Source of the DNA: an uncultured Christensenella sp.
GTDB taxonomy: Bacteria; Bacillota; Clostridia; Christensenellales; Borkfalkiaceae
NCBI GenBank assembly: GCA_910585785.1
Contig: CAJUEV010000014.1
Coordinates: forward strand, 1-33,552
Direction: 5' to 3'
Length of the DNA stretch: 33,552 nt
Shown: positions 21,512 to 28,802 of the stretch, one piece after another
How positions within the stretch are numbered: position 1 is the first letter of the stretch
Layout of the letters: every line of letters starts with the position of its first letter
Notes under the pieces: model-generated
Database searches by the model: none
What the model was told of the DNA's origin: nothing
Seen by the model: the letters and a program-made list of their open reading frames with translations, nothing else
Translations under genes and position numbers: made by a program

Positions 21512-21829
21512 ATGACGGGTAAAACTGCGATTGTCGGCGACGGCGACAGCATAACTGTATTCAAGGCGGCGGGCGTGGCTACTTTCCCCGCCGAAAACGA
21601 AGCGAAAGCGCGCGACGTGATAAGAAAAATAGCAAAGACTTACAGCGTTATTTTTGTCACGGAAGAACTTGCGCGCCCGCTTACCGATTTTTTAAAGCGG
21701 TTTGACGAAGAACCGTACCCCGTAATTTTAAGCATACCGTCAAAGGCGGGAAGTTCGGGTTACGGTATGGAAACGCTTAAAAGCGCAATGGAGCGCGCGT
21801 TGGGCGTGGATATATTGTTTAACGATTGA
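21512..21829 (+). CDS. ntpG: V-type ATPase subunit F (central stalk; NtpG)
   Basis: 105 residues with a Rossmann-like start (TAIVGDGDSITVFKAAGV) and VIFVTEELARPL, both typical of V-ATPase F; ends with YPVILSIPSKAG. Part of the rotating shaft with subunit D. Nine bases after ntpC with GAGGAG in the gap. Confidence 0.92.
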   Translation: MTGKTAIVGDGDSITVFKAAGVATFPAENEAKARDVIRKIAKTYSVIFVTEELARPLTDFLKRFDEEPYPVILSIPSKAGSSGYGMETLKSAMERALGVDILFND

Positions 21830-21869
21830 TTTATAAAATGCCTAAACGGTAAATTTTAAGGATTTTAAT

Positions 21870-23633
21870 ATGGGTAAAACGGTAAAAATTTCTGGACCGC
21901 TTATTATAGCGGAAGGTATGGCGGACAGCAAAATGTACGACGTTGTACGCGTTTCAGACAAGGGGCTGATAGGCGAAATTATCGAACTGAGGGGGGATAA
22001 AGCGTCAATTCAGGTCTATGAGGAAACTTCGGGGTTGGGACCCGGCGAAGACGTCGTTTCCACGGGCGAGCCACTTTCCGTAGAGCTGGCGCCGGGGCTT
22101 ATTCAGGGCATATTCGACGGTATACAGCGACCGCTGACCACTCTTTTCTTCAAATACGGTTCGCGCATATCCAGAGGCGTTTCCGTAAACAATTTGGACA
22201 GAGATAAAAAATGGCGGTTTGTGCCCGCCGTAAAAGAGGGTGACTCCGTTACGGAAGGCGACGTTTTGGGCGTAGTGCAGGAAACCGAAATTATAGAACA
22301 CCGCATTTTGGTGCCCAACGGCGTGACCGGCAGAGTTCAGTCCGTAAAGGAAGGCGATTACACTATTGAGGACACGGTGGCGGTAATTTCTACCGACGCA
22401 GGCAAACGCGCCGTAAGTATGTTGAGAAAGTGGCCAGTGCGCCGCGGCAGACCTTATAAAGAAAAACTTTCGCCCGACAAACCTATGATAACGGGACAAA
22501 GGGTTATTGACACGCTTTTCCCCATAGCCCGCGGAGGCGTTGCCGCCGTACCGGGACCTTTCGGCAGCGGCAAAACCGTTGTGCAGCACCAGCTTGCAAA
22601 ATGGGCGGAAGCGGACATAATAGTTTACGTCGGCTGCGGAGAGCGCGGCAACGAAATGACGGACGTTTTAAACGAATTCCCCGCCCTTAAAGACCCCAAA
22701 ACGGGCGAGCCGATTATGAAGCGCACGGTGCTTATAGCAAACACTTCCGATATGCCCGTCGCGGCGAGAGAGGCCTCGATTTACACGGGAATAACCATTG
22801 CCGAGTACTTCCGCGATATGGGATATAACGTGGCGATTATGGCGGACTCGACTTCACGCTGGGCGGAAGCCTTGCGCGAAATGAGCGGACGTCTTGAAGA
22901 AATGCCCGGCGACGAGGGATACCCCGCTTACCTTTCTTCCCGCCTTGCCGAGTTTTACGAGCGCGCCGGCGTTGTAAGGCTGCTTGGCTCGCGCGAGAAA
23001 ACGGGTTCGGTTACGGCGATTGGCGCGGTTTCGCCTCCCGGCGGCGATTTAAGCGAACCGGTTGCGCAGGCAACGTTGCGAATTGTCAAAGTTTTCTGGG
23101 GATTGTCCGCCTCGCTTGCGTACAAGCGGCACTTCCCCGCGATAGATTGGCTTATAAGTTACTCGCTGTACGCCGATAAAATGAAGGAGTGGTTCGATTC
23201 CTCCGTCAGCGCCGATTTTTACCGCTATCGCGCGTTTGTAATGCGCGTGTTGCAGGAAGAAGCCTCTTTGGACGAAATTGTCCGCCTTGTAGGTATGGAC
23301 GCGCTTTCTTCCAAGGACAGACTGACAATGGAAACGGCAAAAATAATCCGCGAGGACTACTTGCACCAAAACGCTTTTGACGACGTGGACACGTACACGT
23401 CTATGCGAAAACAGTTTTTGATGCTTAAACTTATTTACGAGTTCGACCGCGCCGCCCGCGAAGCGGTGGAAGGCTACGCCGATTTAGACGCGGTGCTTGC
23501 TTGCTCTTGCAAGGAAAAAATCGGCAGGGCAAAATATATTCCCGAAAGCGAACTTTCGCAGTTCGACGCAATTTTGCGGCTTATTTCTTCCGAAATGAAA
23601 TCGCTTACGCAGGGGGACACAGAAAATGTTTAA
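21870..23633 (+). CDS. ntpA: V-type ATPase catalytic subunit A
   Basis: 587 residues, the normal length. Hydrolyses ATP in the cytoplasmic head. The P-loop is GPFGSGKTVVQHQ (about 230-242), followed by the catalytic Glu in GCGERGNEM and MADSTSRWAEALREMSGRL. The non-homologous insert characteristic of A subunits precedes the P-loop. Overlaps ntpB by 8 bases. Confidence 0.98.
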   Translation: MGKTVKISGPLIIAEGMADSKMYDVVRVSDKGLIGEIIELRGDKASIQVYEETSGLGPGEDVVSTGEPLSVELAPGLIQGIFDGIQRPLTTLFFKYGSRISRGVSVNNLDRDKKWRFVPAVKEGDSVTEGDVLGVVQETEIIEHRILVPNGVTGRVQSVKEGDYTIEDTVAVISTDAGKRAVSMLRKWPVRRGRPYKEKLSPDKPMITGQRVIDTLFPIARGGVAAVPGPFGSGKTVVQHQLAKWAEADIIVYVGCGERGNEMTDVLNEFPALKDPKTGEPIMKRTVLIANTSDMPVAAREASIYTGITIAEYFRDMGYNVAIMADSTSRWAEALREMSGRLEEMPGDEGYPAYLSSRLAEFYERAGVVRLLGSREKTGSVTAIGAVSPPGGDLSEPVAQATLRIVKVFWGLSASLAYKRHFPAIDWLISYSLYADKMKEWFDSSVSADFYRYRAFVMRVLQEEASLDEIVRLVGMDALSSKDRLTMETAKIIREDYLHQNAFDDVDTYTSMRKQFLMLKLIYEFDRAAREAVEGYADLDAVLACSCKEKIGRAKYIPESELSQFDAILRLISSEMKSLTQGDTENV

Positions 23634-24993
23634 AGAATACAAAACCATCCGCGAGGTTGTCGGACCGCTTATGGTAGTGGACGGCGTTCAGGGCGTAACT
23701 TATAACGAGCTTGTGGACGTTGTTTGCGCGGACGGCGATATCCGCCGCGGAAAAGTGCTTGAAATAAACCGTGAAAAAGCGGTTGTGCAGTTGTTCGAAA
23801 ACTCGCAGGGCTTGCAAATTTCCACGTCAAAGGCGCGCTTTACGGGTCACGGACAGCAGCTTTCCTGCTCGCGCGATATGCTGGGCAGGGTGTTTGACGG
23901 TATGGGCAACCCCCGCGACGGCGGCGCGCCCGTCATTCCCGAAAAAGTGCTTGACATCAACGGCGAGCCCATCAACCCCGCCGCCCGCAACTACCCCGAC
24001 GAGTTTATTCAAACGGGCGTTTCCGCGATAGACGGGTTAAACACCCTTGTCCGCGGACAAAAACTTCCCGTATTTTCTATGAGCGGACTTCCCCACGCCG
24101 AACTTGCCGCGCAAATAGCAAGGCAGGCAAAAGTGCGCGGTACGGACGGCAAATTCGCCGTAGTATTCGCCGCGATAGGCATAACCTTTGAAGAAGCGCA
24201 GTACTTTGTGGACGACTTCAAAAAGACGGGCGCAATAGAAAGAACGGTGCTTTTTACCAACCTTGCAAACGACCCCGCCGTCGAGCGTATAGCCACGCCG
24301 CGAATGGCGCTTACCTGCGCCGAATACCTCGCCTTCGATTGCGGTATGCACGTGCTAGTTATAATGACGGACATAACAAACTATGCCGAAGCCCTGCGCG
24401 AAGTTTCCGCCGCCAGACGCGAAGTCCCCGGCAGGCGCGGCTATCCCGGCTATTTGTACACCGACCTTGCTACAATGTACGAGCGCGCGGGCAGAATACG
24501 CGGTTGCGAAGGCTCTATAACCCAAATACCCATTTTGACGATGCCGGAAGACGACAAAACCCACCCCATACCCGACCTTACCGGCTATATAACCGAGGGG
24601 CAAATAATTCTTTCCCGCGATTTGTATAAGAAGGGAATAAACCCGCCCATCGACGTTTTGCCGTCGCTTTCACGTCTTAAAGACAAGGGCATAGGCAAGG
24701 GCAAAACAAGAGAAGACCACGCCGACACTATGAACCAGCTGTTTTCTGCGTACGCGCGCGGAAAAGAAAGTAAAGAGCTTTCCGCAATTCTCGGCGAAGC
24801 GGCGCTTTCGGACGCGGATAAACTTTTTGCAAAGTTTGCCGAGGAGTTTGAAAAACTGTATATAAATCAGGGTTTCGACGCAAACCGAACGGTTGAAGAA
24901 ACGCTTGATTTAGGCTGGGAATTATTGAAAATTTTGCCCGTCGGCGAACTTAAACGCATACGTCAGGCGTATATAGACAAATACCTAAAATAA
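23626..24993 (+). CDS. ntpB: V-type ATPase regulatory subunit B
   Basis: 455 residues. Alternates with A in the head hexamer. As usual for B subunits the P-loop is lost (SGLPHAELAAQIARQA), and the family motif RREVPGRRGYPGYLYTDLA is present. Starts inside the end of ntpA. Confidence 0.98.
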   Translation: MFKEYKTIREVVGPLMVVDGVQGVTYNELVDVVCADGDIRRGKVLEINREKAVVQLFENSQGLQISTSKARFTGHGQQLSCSRDMLGRVFDGMGNPRDGGAPVIPEKVLDINGEPINPAARNYPDEFIQTGVSAIDGLNTLVRGQKLPVFSMSGLPHAELAAQIARQAKVRGTDGKFAVVFAAIGITFEEAQYFVDDFKKTGAIERTVLFTNLANDPAVERIATPRMALTCAEYLAFDCGMHVLVIMTDITNYAEALREVSAARREVPGRRGYPGYLYTDLATMYERAGRIRGCEGSITQIPILTMPEDDKTHPIPDLTGYITEGQIILSRDLYKKGINPPIDVLPSLSRLKDKGIGKGKTREDHADTMNQLFSAYARGKESKELSAILGEAALSDADKLFAKFAEEFEKLYINQGFDANRTVEETLDLGWELLKILPVGELKRIRQAYIDKYLK

Positions 24994-25066
24994 CGTAAAG
25001 TACCGCATATGCGCGGCTTAATCGCCGCTTTTTCGCCGCAGAACGCGGCTTGTGCGCAGGTGATAA

Positions 25067-25690
25067 ATGGCAAGACTAAACGTAAACCCCACCAGAATGG
25101 AGTTAAAAAAACTTAAAGCGCGGCTAAGCACGGCAACCCGCGGACACAAGCTTTTAAAAGACAAGTCCGACGAGATGATTCGCCGTTTTTCCGTGATAAT
25201 AAAGGAAAACAAGCGCCTGCGCGACGATGTTGAAAAAGAACTTGCCGAAGTGCTTCGCCGCTTTTCCGTGGCGCGTTCGGTTACCCCTTCATATAAGGCG
25301 GAAACGGCTTTTTCAATGCCTTCGGCAGAAATATCGGCAGAGTGCTCGATAGCCACCATAATGGGCGTGGAAGTGCCTCAAATAGAACTGCGCGAGCGCG
25401 CGCGAACGGACGGATTGCCATACGCTTATACCGAAATTACGGGCGAGGCGGACTATTGTGTGGAAAGCGCGGCAAAACTTTTGCCTAAAATGATTAAGCT
25501 GGCTCAGGTCGAAAAGACCGTGCGCAGGCTTGCCGACGAAATAGAGCGCAACAAACGCCGCGTAAACGCGCTTGAATACATTATGATTCCGCAGTTACAG
25601 GAAACGATAAAGTACATCAAATCAAAACTTGACGAAAACGAGCGCGCCGCGGTAGTGCGCCTAATGAAGGTGAAAAGCAACGGCGCATAA
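25067..25690 (+). CDS. ntpD: V-type ATPase central-stalk subunit D
   Basis: 207 residues forming a long antiparallel coiled coil. MARLNVNPTRMELKKLKARL is the family N-terminus (xNPTRxxLxxLKxRL), and RRVNALEYIMIPQLQETIKYI is its C-terminal helix. Forms the shaft that turns inside A3B3. Last gene; a strong terminator follows. Confidence 0.97.
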   Translation: MARLNVNPTRMELKKLKARLSTATRGHKLLKDKSDEMIRRFSVIIKENKRLRDDVEKELAEVLRRFSVARSVTPSYKAETAFSMPSAEISAECSIATIMGVEVPQIELRERARTDGLPYAYTEITGEADYCVESAAKLLPKMIKLAQVEKTVRRLADEIERNKRRVNALEYIMIPQLQETIKYIKSKLDENERAAVVRLMKVKSNGA

Positions 25691-25753
25691 ATTGCGGTTA
25701 CCCCCGTAATATACTGCGTTAAAGGCGGTTTAAACTTGGTTTAAAATAAAATC

Positions 25754-25795
25754 AAGCCCCGCCTGCAAGGAAATTATTCCTTGCAGGCGGGGCTT
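25754..25795. terminator. Bidirectional terminator between V-ATPase and kinase genes
   Basis: Perfect 19-bp stem AAGCCCCGCCTGCAAGGAA / complement with a 4-base loop (25773-25776), then TTTTTT. A-rich on the left, serving both convergent units. Confidence 0.95.
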
Positions 25796-25819
25796 TTTTG
25801 TGCGGTAATTCAAAAAAAT

Positions 25820-27277
25820 TTATAAGTTTTCGGTGCTGTAAAAGTCGTTTCTGCTTGCGCAAATCTTTTTCACGTTTTCGCGCTCCGTCTTAATGCGGTG
25901 CAATCCCTTCCCGTCCGCGCATATAATTACGCACTTTGTAAACATATCGTCCTTGATGGTTTCGTCAATGCAAAACGAAACGGAGTAAGAGTTTAAAATT
26001 AAAAACGCGTTCGAAAGTCCTATTCCGCTGCCGCCGTCGTTGCCGTGCGTGGTTACTTTGCTTCTGCCCATTTCGGTTATAACTTTTTCGTCAAACTGCG
26101 CGCCGTTGTCAAAAATTTTCATTGCGGGGAAGCCGTCCTCCTCGCCGAAGATAATTTTCACTTTTCCGTTGTCAATATTTTTTACGGCAATCAAAGCGTT
26201 TTCGCCAAGGTCGCAAAGCAAAGTATTAAGGTCGGTAATTTCCGTAATCTTTTCCGCAAGAGCGGCAACCGCGTCTTTGTTTGCGTCCACAAAAAACTGA
26301 GTTCCGTTTTCGGCGGCTTTGCCGTAAAGCAACTTCAAAATAGAATCCAAAGTCAAAATACCGGTCTGCGCGGGAACGTCGCTTTTGGTATAAAAAGTTT
26401 CAACCGCTTGCGCTCTTTCCGAAAACATAGCGTTTATGCTTTCAAACAAGGCTTGGGCTTGTTCGTCGTCGCGATATTTCTCGCAAAGGGACTTTACTGC
26501 AATTTCCATAGCGGGCAACAATTTATTGTCGCGGTGAATAATTTTAGCAAGCTCTTCGTTTTGTTCGGCAAGTTTAGTGCGCTCGTCCTCGCAAGCGGCA
26601 ACGCTTTCTTGCAAAATTTCAACGTTTCGGTTCAAAATCTGTTTGCGATAGTTGGTTGAAACAAGTTTGCGCCACCAAATAATCAGCGAAAGACAGCAAA
26701 ACGCAATAAATATGCAACCCAATTCAAGAAAAGCCGCCCTTCCGTTTGAAGTGTATGTAAGCGTCATACCGAAAATACAGATAGCGCCGGCAAGAATAAG
26801 CCTTTCCAAAACTTCGTCGTTTTTGCCGGTGGCAATTCCGTTTTTGAATCTTTTTATTGAAAACGTTATAAGCGTGAAAATCATCAGTAGAACGCAGAAA
26901 CTAGCAACTACCACAATATCTTGAAATTGTTTAGGCAATAAATGTGCAGGAATGGAAACAATTAACGAACATAAAGAAGCCGCCGCCATTAATACTACCA
27001 TAACGCCCATTGCGATAGTATTAATAGAAATGACGTCGTAAAACCTTCGGCGGTATCTTACGAAAAAAGCAACGGTAGATAAAACGTAAATGCAAACGGG
27101 CACCGCAATTCTAACGTATCTCCACACATAATATAAGCCTGCTGAAATAACCGCAAAAACGGGAATAAACAGCAGGTCAATAACTTTAAGTTTTATGCCC
27201 GCAAGTTTTGTATAGCAATACAGGCAGCTTAAAAACATTGATAAAAAGCGGATAGAGTATGTTAAAAGTTCCATCAT
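25820..27277 (-). CDS. AgrC-like sensor kinase (GHKL ATPase), orphan
   Basis: 485 residues. Residues 1-about 205 contain six or seven membrane helices with very short loops and no extracellular domain, as in AgrC-type peptide receptors. A coiled coil follows (about 215-245), then the H-box AKIIHRDNKLLPAMEIAV (His near 247), the N-box DLGENALIAVKN (about 355) and G-box GGSGIGLSNAF (about 420). This is the HPK10/GHKL group, whose best-known members sense small peptides. No response regulator, AgrB or AgrD lies beside it; instead four micropeptide genes are divergent from its start. No strong SD precedes the ATGATG start. Confidence 0.85.
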   Translation of the reverse strand: MMELLTYSIRFLSMFLSCLYCYTKLAGIKLKVIDLLFIPVFAVISAGLYYVWRYVRIAVPVCIYVLSTVAFFVRYRRRFYDVISINTIAMGVMVVLMAAASLCSLIVSIPAHLLPKQFQDIVVVASFCVLLMIFTLITFSIKRFKNGIATGKNDEVLERLILAGAICIFGMTLTYTSNGRAAFLELGCIFIAFCCLSLIIWWRKLVSTNYRKQILNRNVEILQESVAACEDERTKLAEQNEELAKIIHRDNKLLPAMEIAVKSLCEKYRDDEQAQALFESINAMFSERAQAVETFYTKSDVPAQTGILTLDSILKLLYGKAAENGTQFFVDANKDAVAALAEKITEITDLNTLLCDLGENALIAVKNIDNGKVKIIFGEEDGFPAMKIFDNGAQFDEKVITEMGRSKVTTHGNDGGSGIGLSNAFLILNSYSVSFCIDETIKDDMFTKCVIICADGKGLHRIKTERENVKKICASRNDFYSTENL

Positions 27278-27308
27278 AGTTTTATATAAACTTTAATAAT
27301 TATTCAGG

Positions 27309-27341
27309 GTAACAAAAGGCAACAAAATTTACGTTACAAAA
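27309..27341. promoter_or_regulatory. Three short direct repeats upstream of the micropeptide genes
   Basis: GTAACAAAA (27309-27317), GCAACAAAA (27319-27327), GTTACAAAA (27333-27341) between the divergent kinase and peptide genes, upstream of a -10 without a visible -35. They may be activator binding sites. A looser array of similar units occurs at 28000-28033. Confidence 0.5.
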
Positions 27342-27370
27342 TCTAATTCTACTAATAATTGCCCTTAAAT

Positions 27371-27376
27371 TATAAT
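27371..27376 (+). promoter_or_regulatory. -10 box of the micropeptide genes
   Basis: TATAAT 24 bases before the first start codon. The -35 position (27348-27353) reads TCTACT, far from consensus, so transcription probably needs an activator. Confidence 0.5.
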
Positions 27377-27399
27377 TTGCCTAAGGAGGTAGAGCAATT

Positions 27400-27456
27400 A
27401 TGTGGAGAATTATTTTTAATCACATTCACTGGGTTTTATCGTTAATCTGGTGCTAA
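27400..27456 (+). CDS. Micropeptide 1 of tandem Trp-Cys peptide family
   Basis: 18 residues: MWRIIFNHIHWVLSLIWC. AAGGAGG lies nine bases before the ATG. Hydrophobic, net positive, with HxH in the middle and Cys as last residue. It lacks the Met-Val-Ser start of the others and begins directly at MWR. Compared with copy 2, seven codons differ synonymously and one non-synonymously (W11R), which is the mark of selection on the peptide. Function unknown; see the finding on this cluster. It does not have the AgrD layout (no charged C-terminal tail, Cys terminal instead of internal). Confidence 0.85.
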   Translation: MWRIIFNHIHWVLSLIWC

Positions 27457-27588
27457 TCCAAAGTTACAATACAAGTAACTTTACGCAGTTCGTCGGCAAA
27501 TTGTGCCGATAAATCAGGCAAAGCGTGTTTATGCGGCTTTATTATTTTTCAACTTATTTTAGTGCTGATAGCGCCAAAGGAGGATGAA
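27457..27588 (+). other. Spacer with inverted repeat and remnant of a fifth micropeptide unit
   Basis: AAAGTTAC/GTAACTTT (27460-27467/27475-27482) is a perfect 8-bp inverted repeat. Near the right end, TTTTTCAACTTATTTTAGTGCTGATAGCGCC (27545-27575 region, given by position) resembles the 3' end of a peptide unit, including the GTGCTGA and the GCGCCAAAGGAGG linker, but the Trp codon is damaged to TTAG. So an additional copy seems to have decayed here. Confidence 0.55.
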
Positions 27589-27651
27589 GTGAGTATTTGG
27601 AGAATTATATTCAACCATATTCATAGGGTTTTATCGCTTATTTGGTGCTGA
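27589..27651 (+). CDS. Micropeptide 2 of tandem Trp-Cys peptide family
   Basis: 20 residues: VSIWRIIFNHIHRVLSLIWC (GTG start, so formyl-Met first). AAAGGAGG precedes the GTG by seven bases. Same frame pattern as copies 3 and 4; Trp at position 13 is Arg. The sequence after the stop, ACGGCGCCTGAAAAGGAGG, is the linker to copy 3. Confidence 0.88.
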   Translation: MSIWRIIFNHIHRVLSLIWC

Positions 27652-27674
27652 CGGCGCCTGAAAAGGAGGTAGAG

Positions 27675-27737
27675 GTGAGTATGTGGAGAAAGATTTTCAA
27701 TTACATTCACTGGGTCTTAACCTTGATGTGGTGCTAG
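27675..27737 (+). CDS. Micropeptide 3 of tandem Trp-Cys peptide family
   Basis: 20 residues: VSMWRKIFNYIHWVLTLMWC. GTG at 27675 follows AAAAGGAGG; an internal ATG at 27681 would give an 18-residue form like copy 1. Ends TAG, the others TAA or TGA. The unit starts 86 bases after copy 2. Confidence 0.88.
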   Translation: MSMWRKIFNYIHWVLTLMWC

Positions 27738-27758
27738 ATAGTGCCAAAGGAGGAAGAA

Positions 27759-27821
27759 GTGAGTATTTGGAGAAAAATTTTCAATCACATTCACTGGGTT
27801 TTAACCTTAATGTGGTGCTGA
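27759..27821 (+). CDS. Micropeptide 4 of tandem Trp-Cys peptide family
   Basis: 20 residues: VSIWRKIFNHIHWVLTLMWC. AAAGGAGG precedes the GTG by seven bases. Against copy 3 there are three synonymous changes and two amino-acid changes (M3I, Y10H). Unit spacing 84 bases. A terminator follows 80 bases on. Confidence 0.88.
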   Translation: MSIWRKIFNHIHWVLTLMWC

Positions 27822-27903
27822 CGGCGCCTGCGCTGTGCGCGGGTTTGGCATAAATACGCAAAGGAACGGTTTTTTAGTGATTGACCGTCAAAAAGGTAAA
27901 CAC

Positions 27904-27933
27904 AAAAGCGGGTTACAGACGTAACCCGCTTTT
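27904..27933 (+). terminator. Terminator of the micropeptide operon
   Basis: Perfect 13-bp stem AAAAGCGGGTTAC / GTAACCCGCTTTT with a 4-base loop, followed by GCCTTTT. Confidence 0.9.
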
Positions 27934-28233
27934 GCCTTTTCGGGTTGCCTGTCGTTTTCCGCGCAAAATTTATCTTTACGGTATTTAGAAAAATTTTACA
28001 ACAAAAAACAATAAAAAGCAACGAAAAGTAACGTTTTATATATATTTTTTAATACTTCAAAATTGCTCTGTTTTTTGGACGAAACTTCATTCTAAATTAT
28101 AAAAAAAATTTTTTGTAAATAATTATTTAATAAAATTGAATAATCGGGATTTTTTGCAAAAAATGCGGTTATTTATATTTTTCGGCGCCGTTTAATAAAG
28201 CGCAAAAAACTTTTCTTTAACAATACAAATTTA
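27934..28233. other. AT-rich gene-free region
   Basis: No gene seen. At 28000-28033 there is a run of units like GCAACGAAAA and GTAACG spaced by about ten bases, similar to the repeats upstream of the micropeptides. Long A/T tracts fill the rest. Confidence 0.5.
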
Positions 28234-28262
28234 TTGACAAAGAAAAAATTTTTTTATATAAT
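28234..28262 (+). promoter_or_regulatory. Promoter of tRNA-Arg
   Basis: TTGACA (28234-28239), 17-bp A/T-only spacer, TATAAT (28257-28262): full consensus at both boxes. Confidence 0.92.
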
Positions 28263-28318
28263 ACAAACGCTTGAAGCAATGTTTTACGCGTTTTTGCCCG
28301 CAAGCGCAAATTTAATAC

Positions 28319-28395
28319 GCACTGTTAGCTCAACTGGATAGAGCGTTGGTCTACGGAACCAAAGGCTAGGGATTCGAATTCCTTACGGTGCACCA
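28319..28395 (+). tRNA. tRNA-Arg (anticodon ACG)
   Basis: 77 bases with encoded CCA. Acceptor GCACTGT/ACGGTGC, D-arm TAGCTCAACTGGATAGAGC, anticodon stem TTGGT/ACCAA with loop CTACGGA, T-loop GATTCGAATTC. ACG reads CGN arginine codons after A34 deamination. Confidence 0.97.
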
Positions 28396-28399
28396 GCAA

Positions 28400-28422
28400 G
28401 AGAGACGGTTAAACCGCCTCTC
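28400..28422 (+). terminator. Terminator after tRNA-Arg
   Basis: GAGAGACGGTT / AACCGCCTCTC, one mismatch, then TTTTGTTTT. Confidence 0.85.
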
Positions 28423-28465
28423 TTTTGTTTTACCCAAACGGCGTTTTTTTGACGGTTTTCCGCAA

Positions 28466-28765
28466 TTAAAGCAAGTAATTGTTTTCTCGGTTTGCAATTT
28501 GAAAGCCGACTAATTTATAGGTTGCAAATCCTCCTATAACCAGCGGTTCTGCTTTGCAAATTTCCTCTGCTTCTTCACGGCTGTCCGTTTTTAGTATATA
28601 CATACCCGCCATACCGGGATAACCTTTGAAAACTCCGCAGAGTTCAATCTTTCCTTCATCGTCAAGTTTTCTTAAATTTTCAACGTGTTCTATAACAACC
28701 TGTTTTGTCATTTTGTTATAGGTCTTGCTTTTTTCAATCATCATCAAAAACGTCAATTTTTCCAT
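28466..28765 (-). CDS. YCII-family protein
   Basis: 99 residues of the ferredoxin-like YCII fold. FLMMIEKSKTYNKMTKQVVIEHVENL begins it, with His 27 at the place of the family's conserved His; GKIELCGVFKGYPGMAGMYIL and SREEAEEICKAEPLVIGG match the usual YCII pattern (AxxxxxxDPF, here AEPLVIGG). Biochemical role of the family is poorly defined (muconolactone isomerase-like). Third gene of the minus unit from 31150, 37 bases after the MBL gene. Confidence 0.8.
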   Translation of the reverse strand: MEKLTFLMMIEKSKTYNKMTKQVVIEHVENLRKLDDEGKIELCGVFKGYPGMAGMYILKTDSREEAEEICKAEPLVIGGFATYKLVGFQIANRENNYLL

Positions 28766-28802
28766 ACGATTTTTCCGTTATATTACTGAAATTTTATTTA
28801 TG

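Noticed and set aside
27400..27821. Micropeptides as AgrD-type autoinducer precursors or as simple DNA repeats
   Set aside because: AgrD needs an internal Cys, a charged C-terminal tail and AgrB, all absent. Simple repeats would not show mainly synonymous changes and individual ribosome sites.
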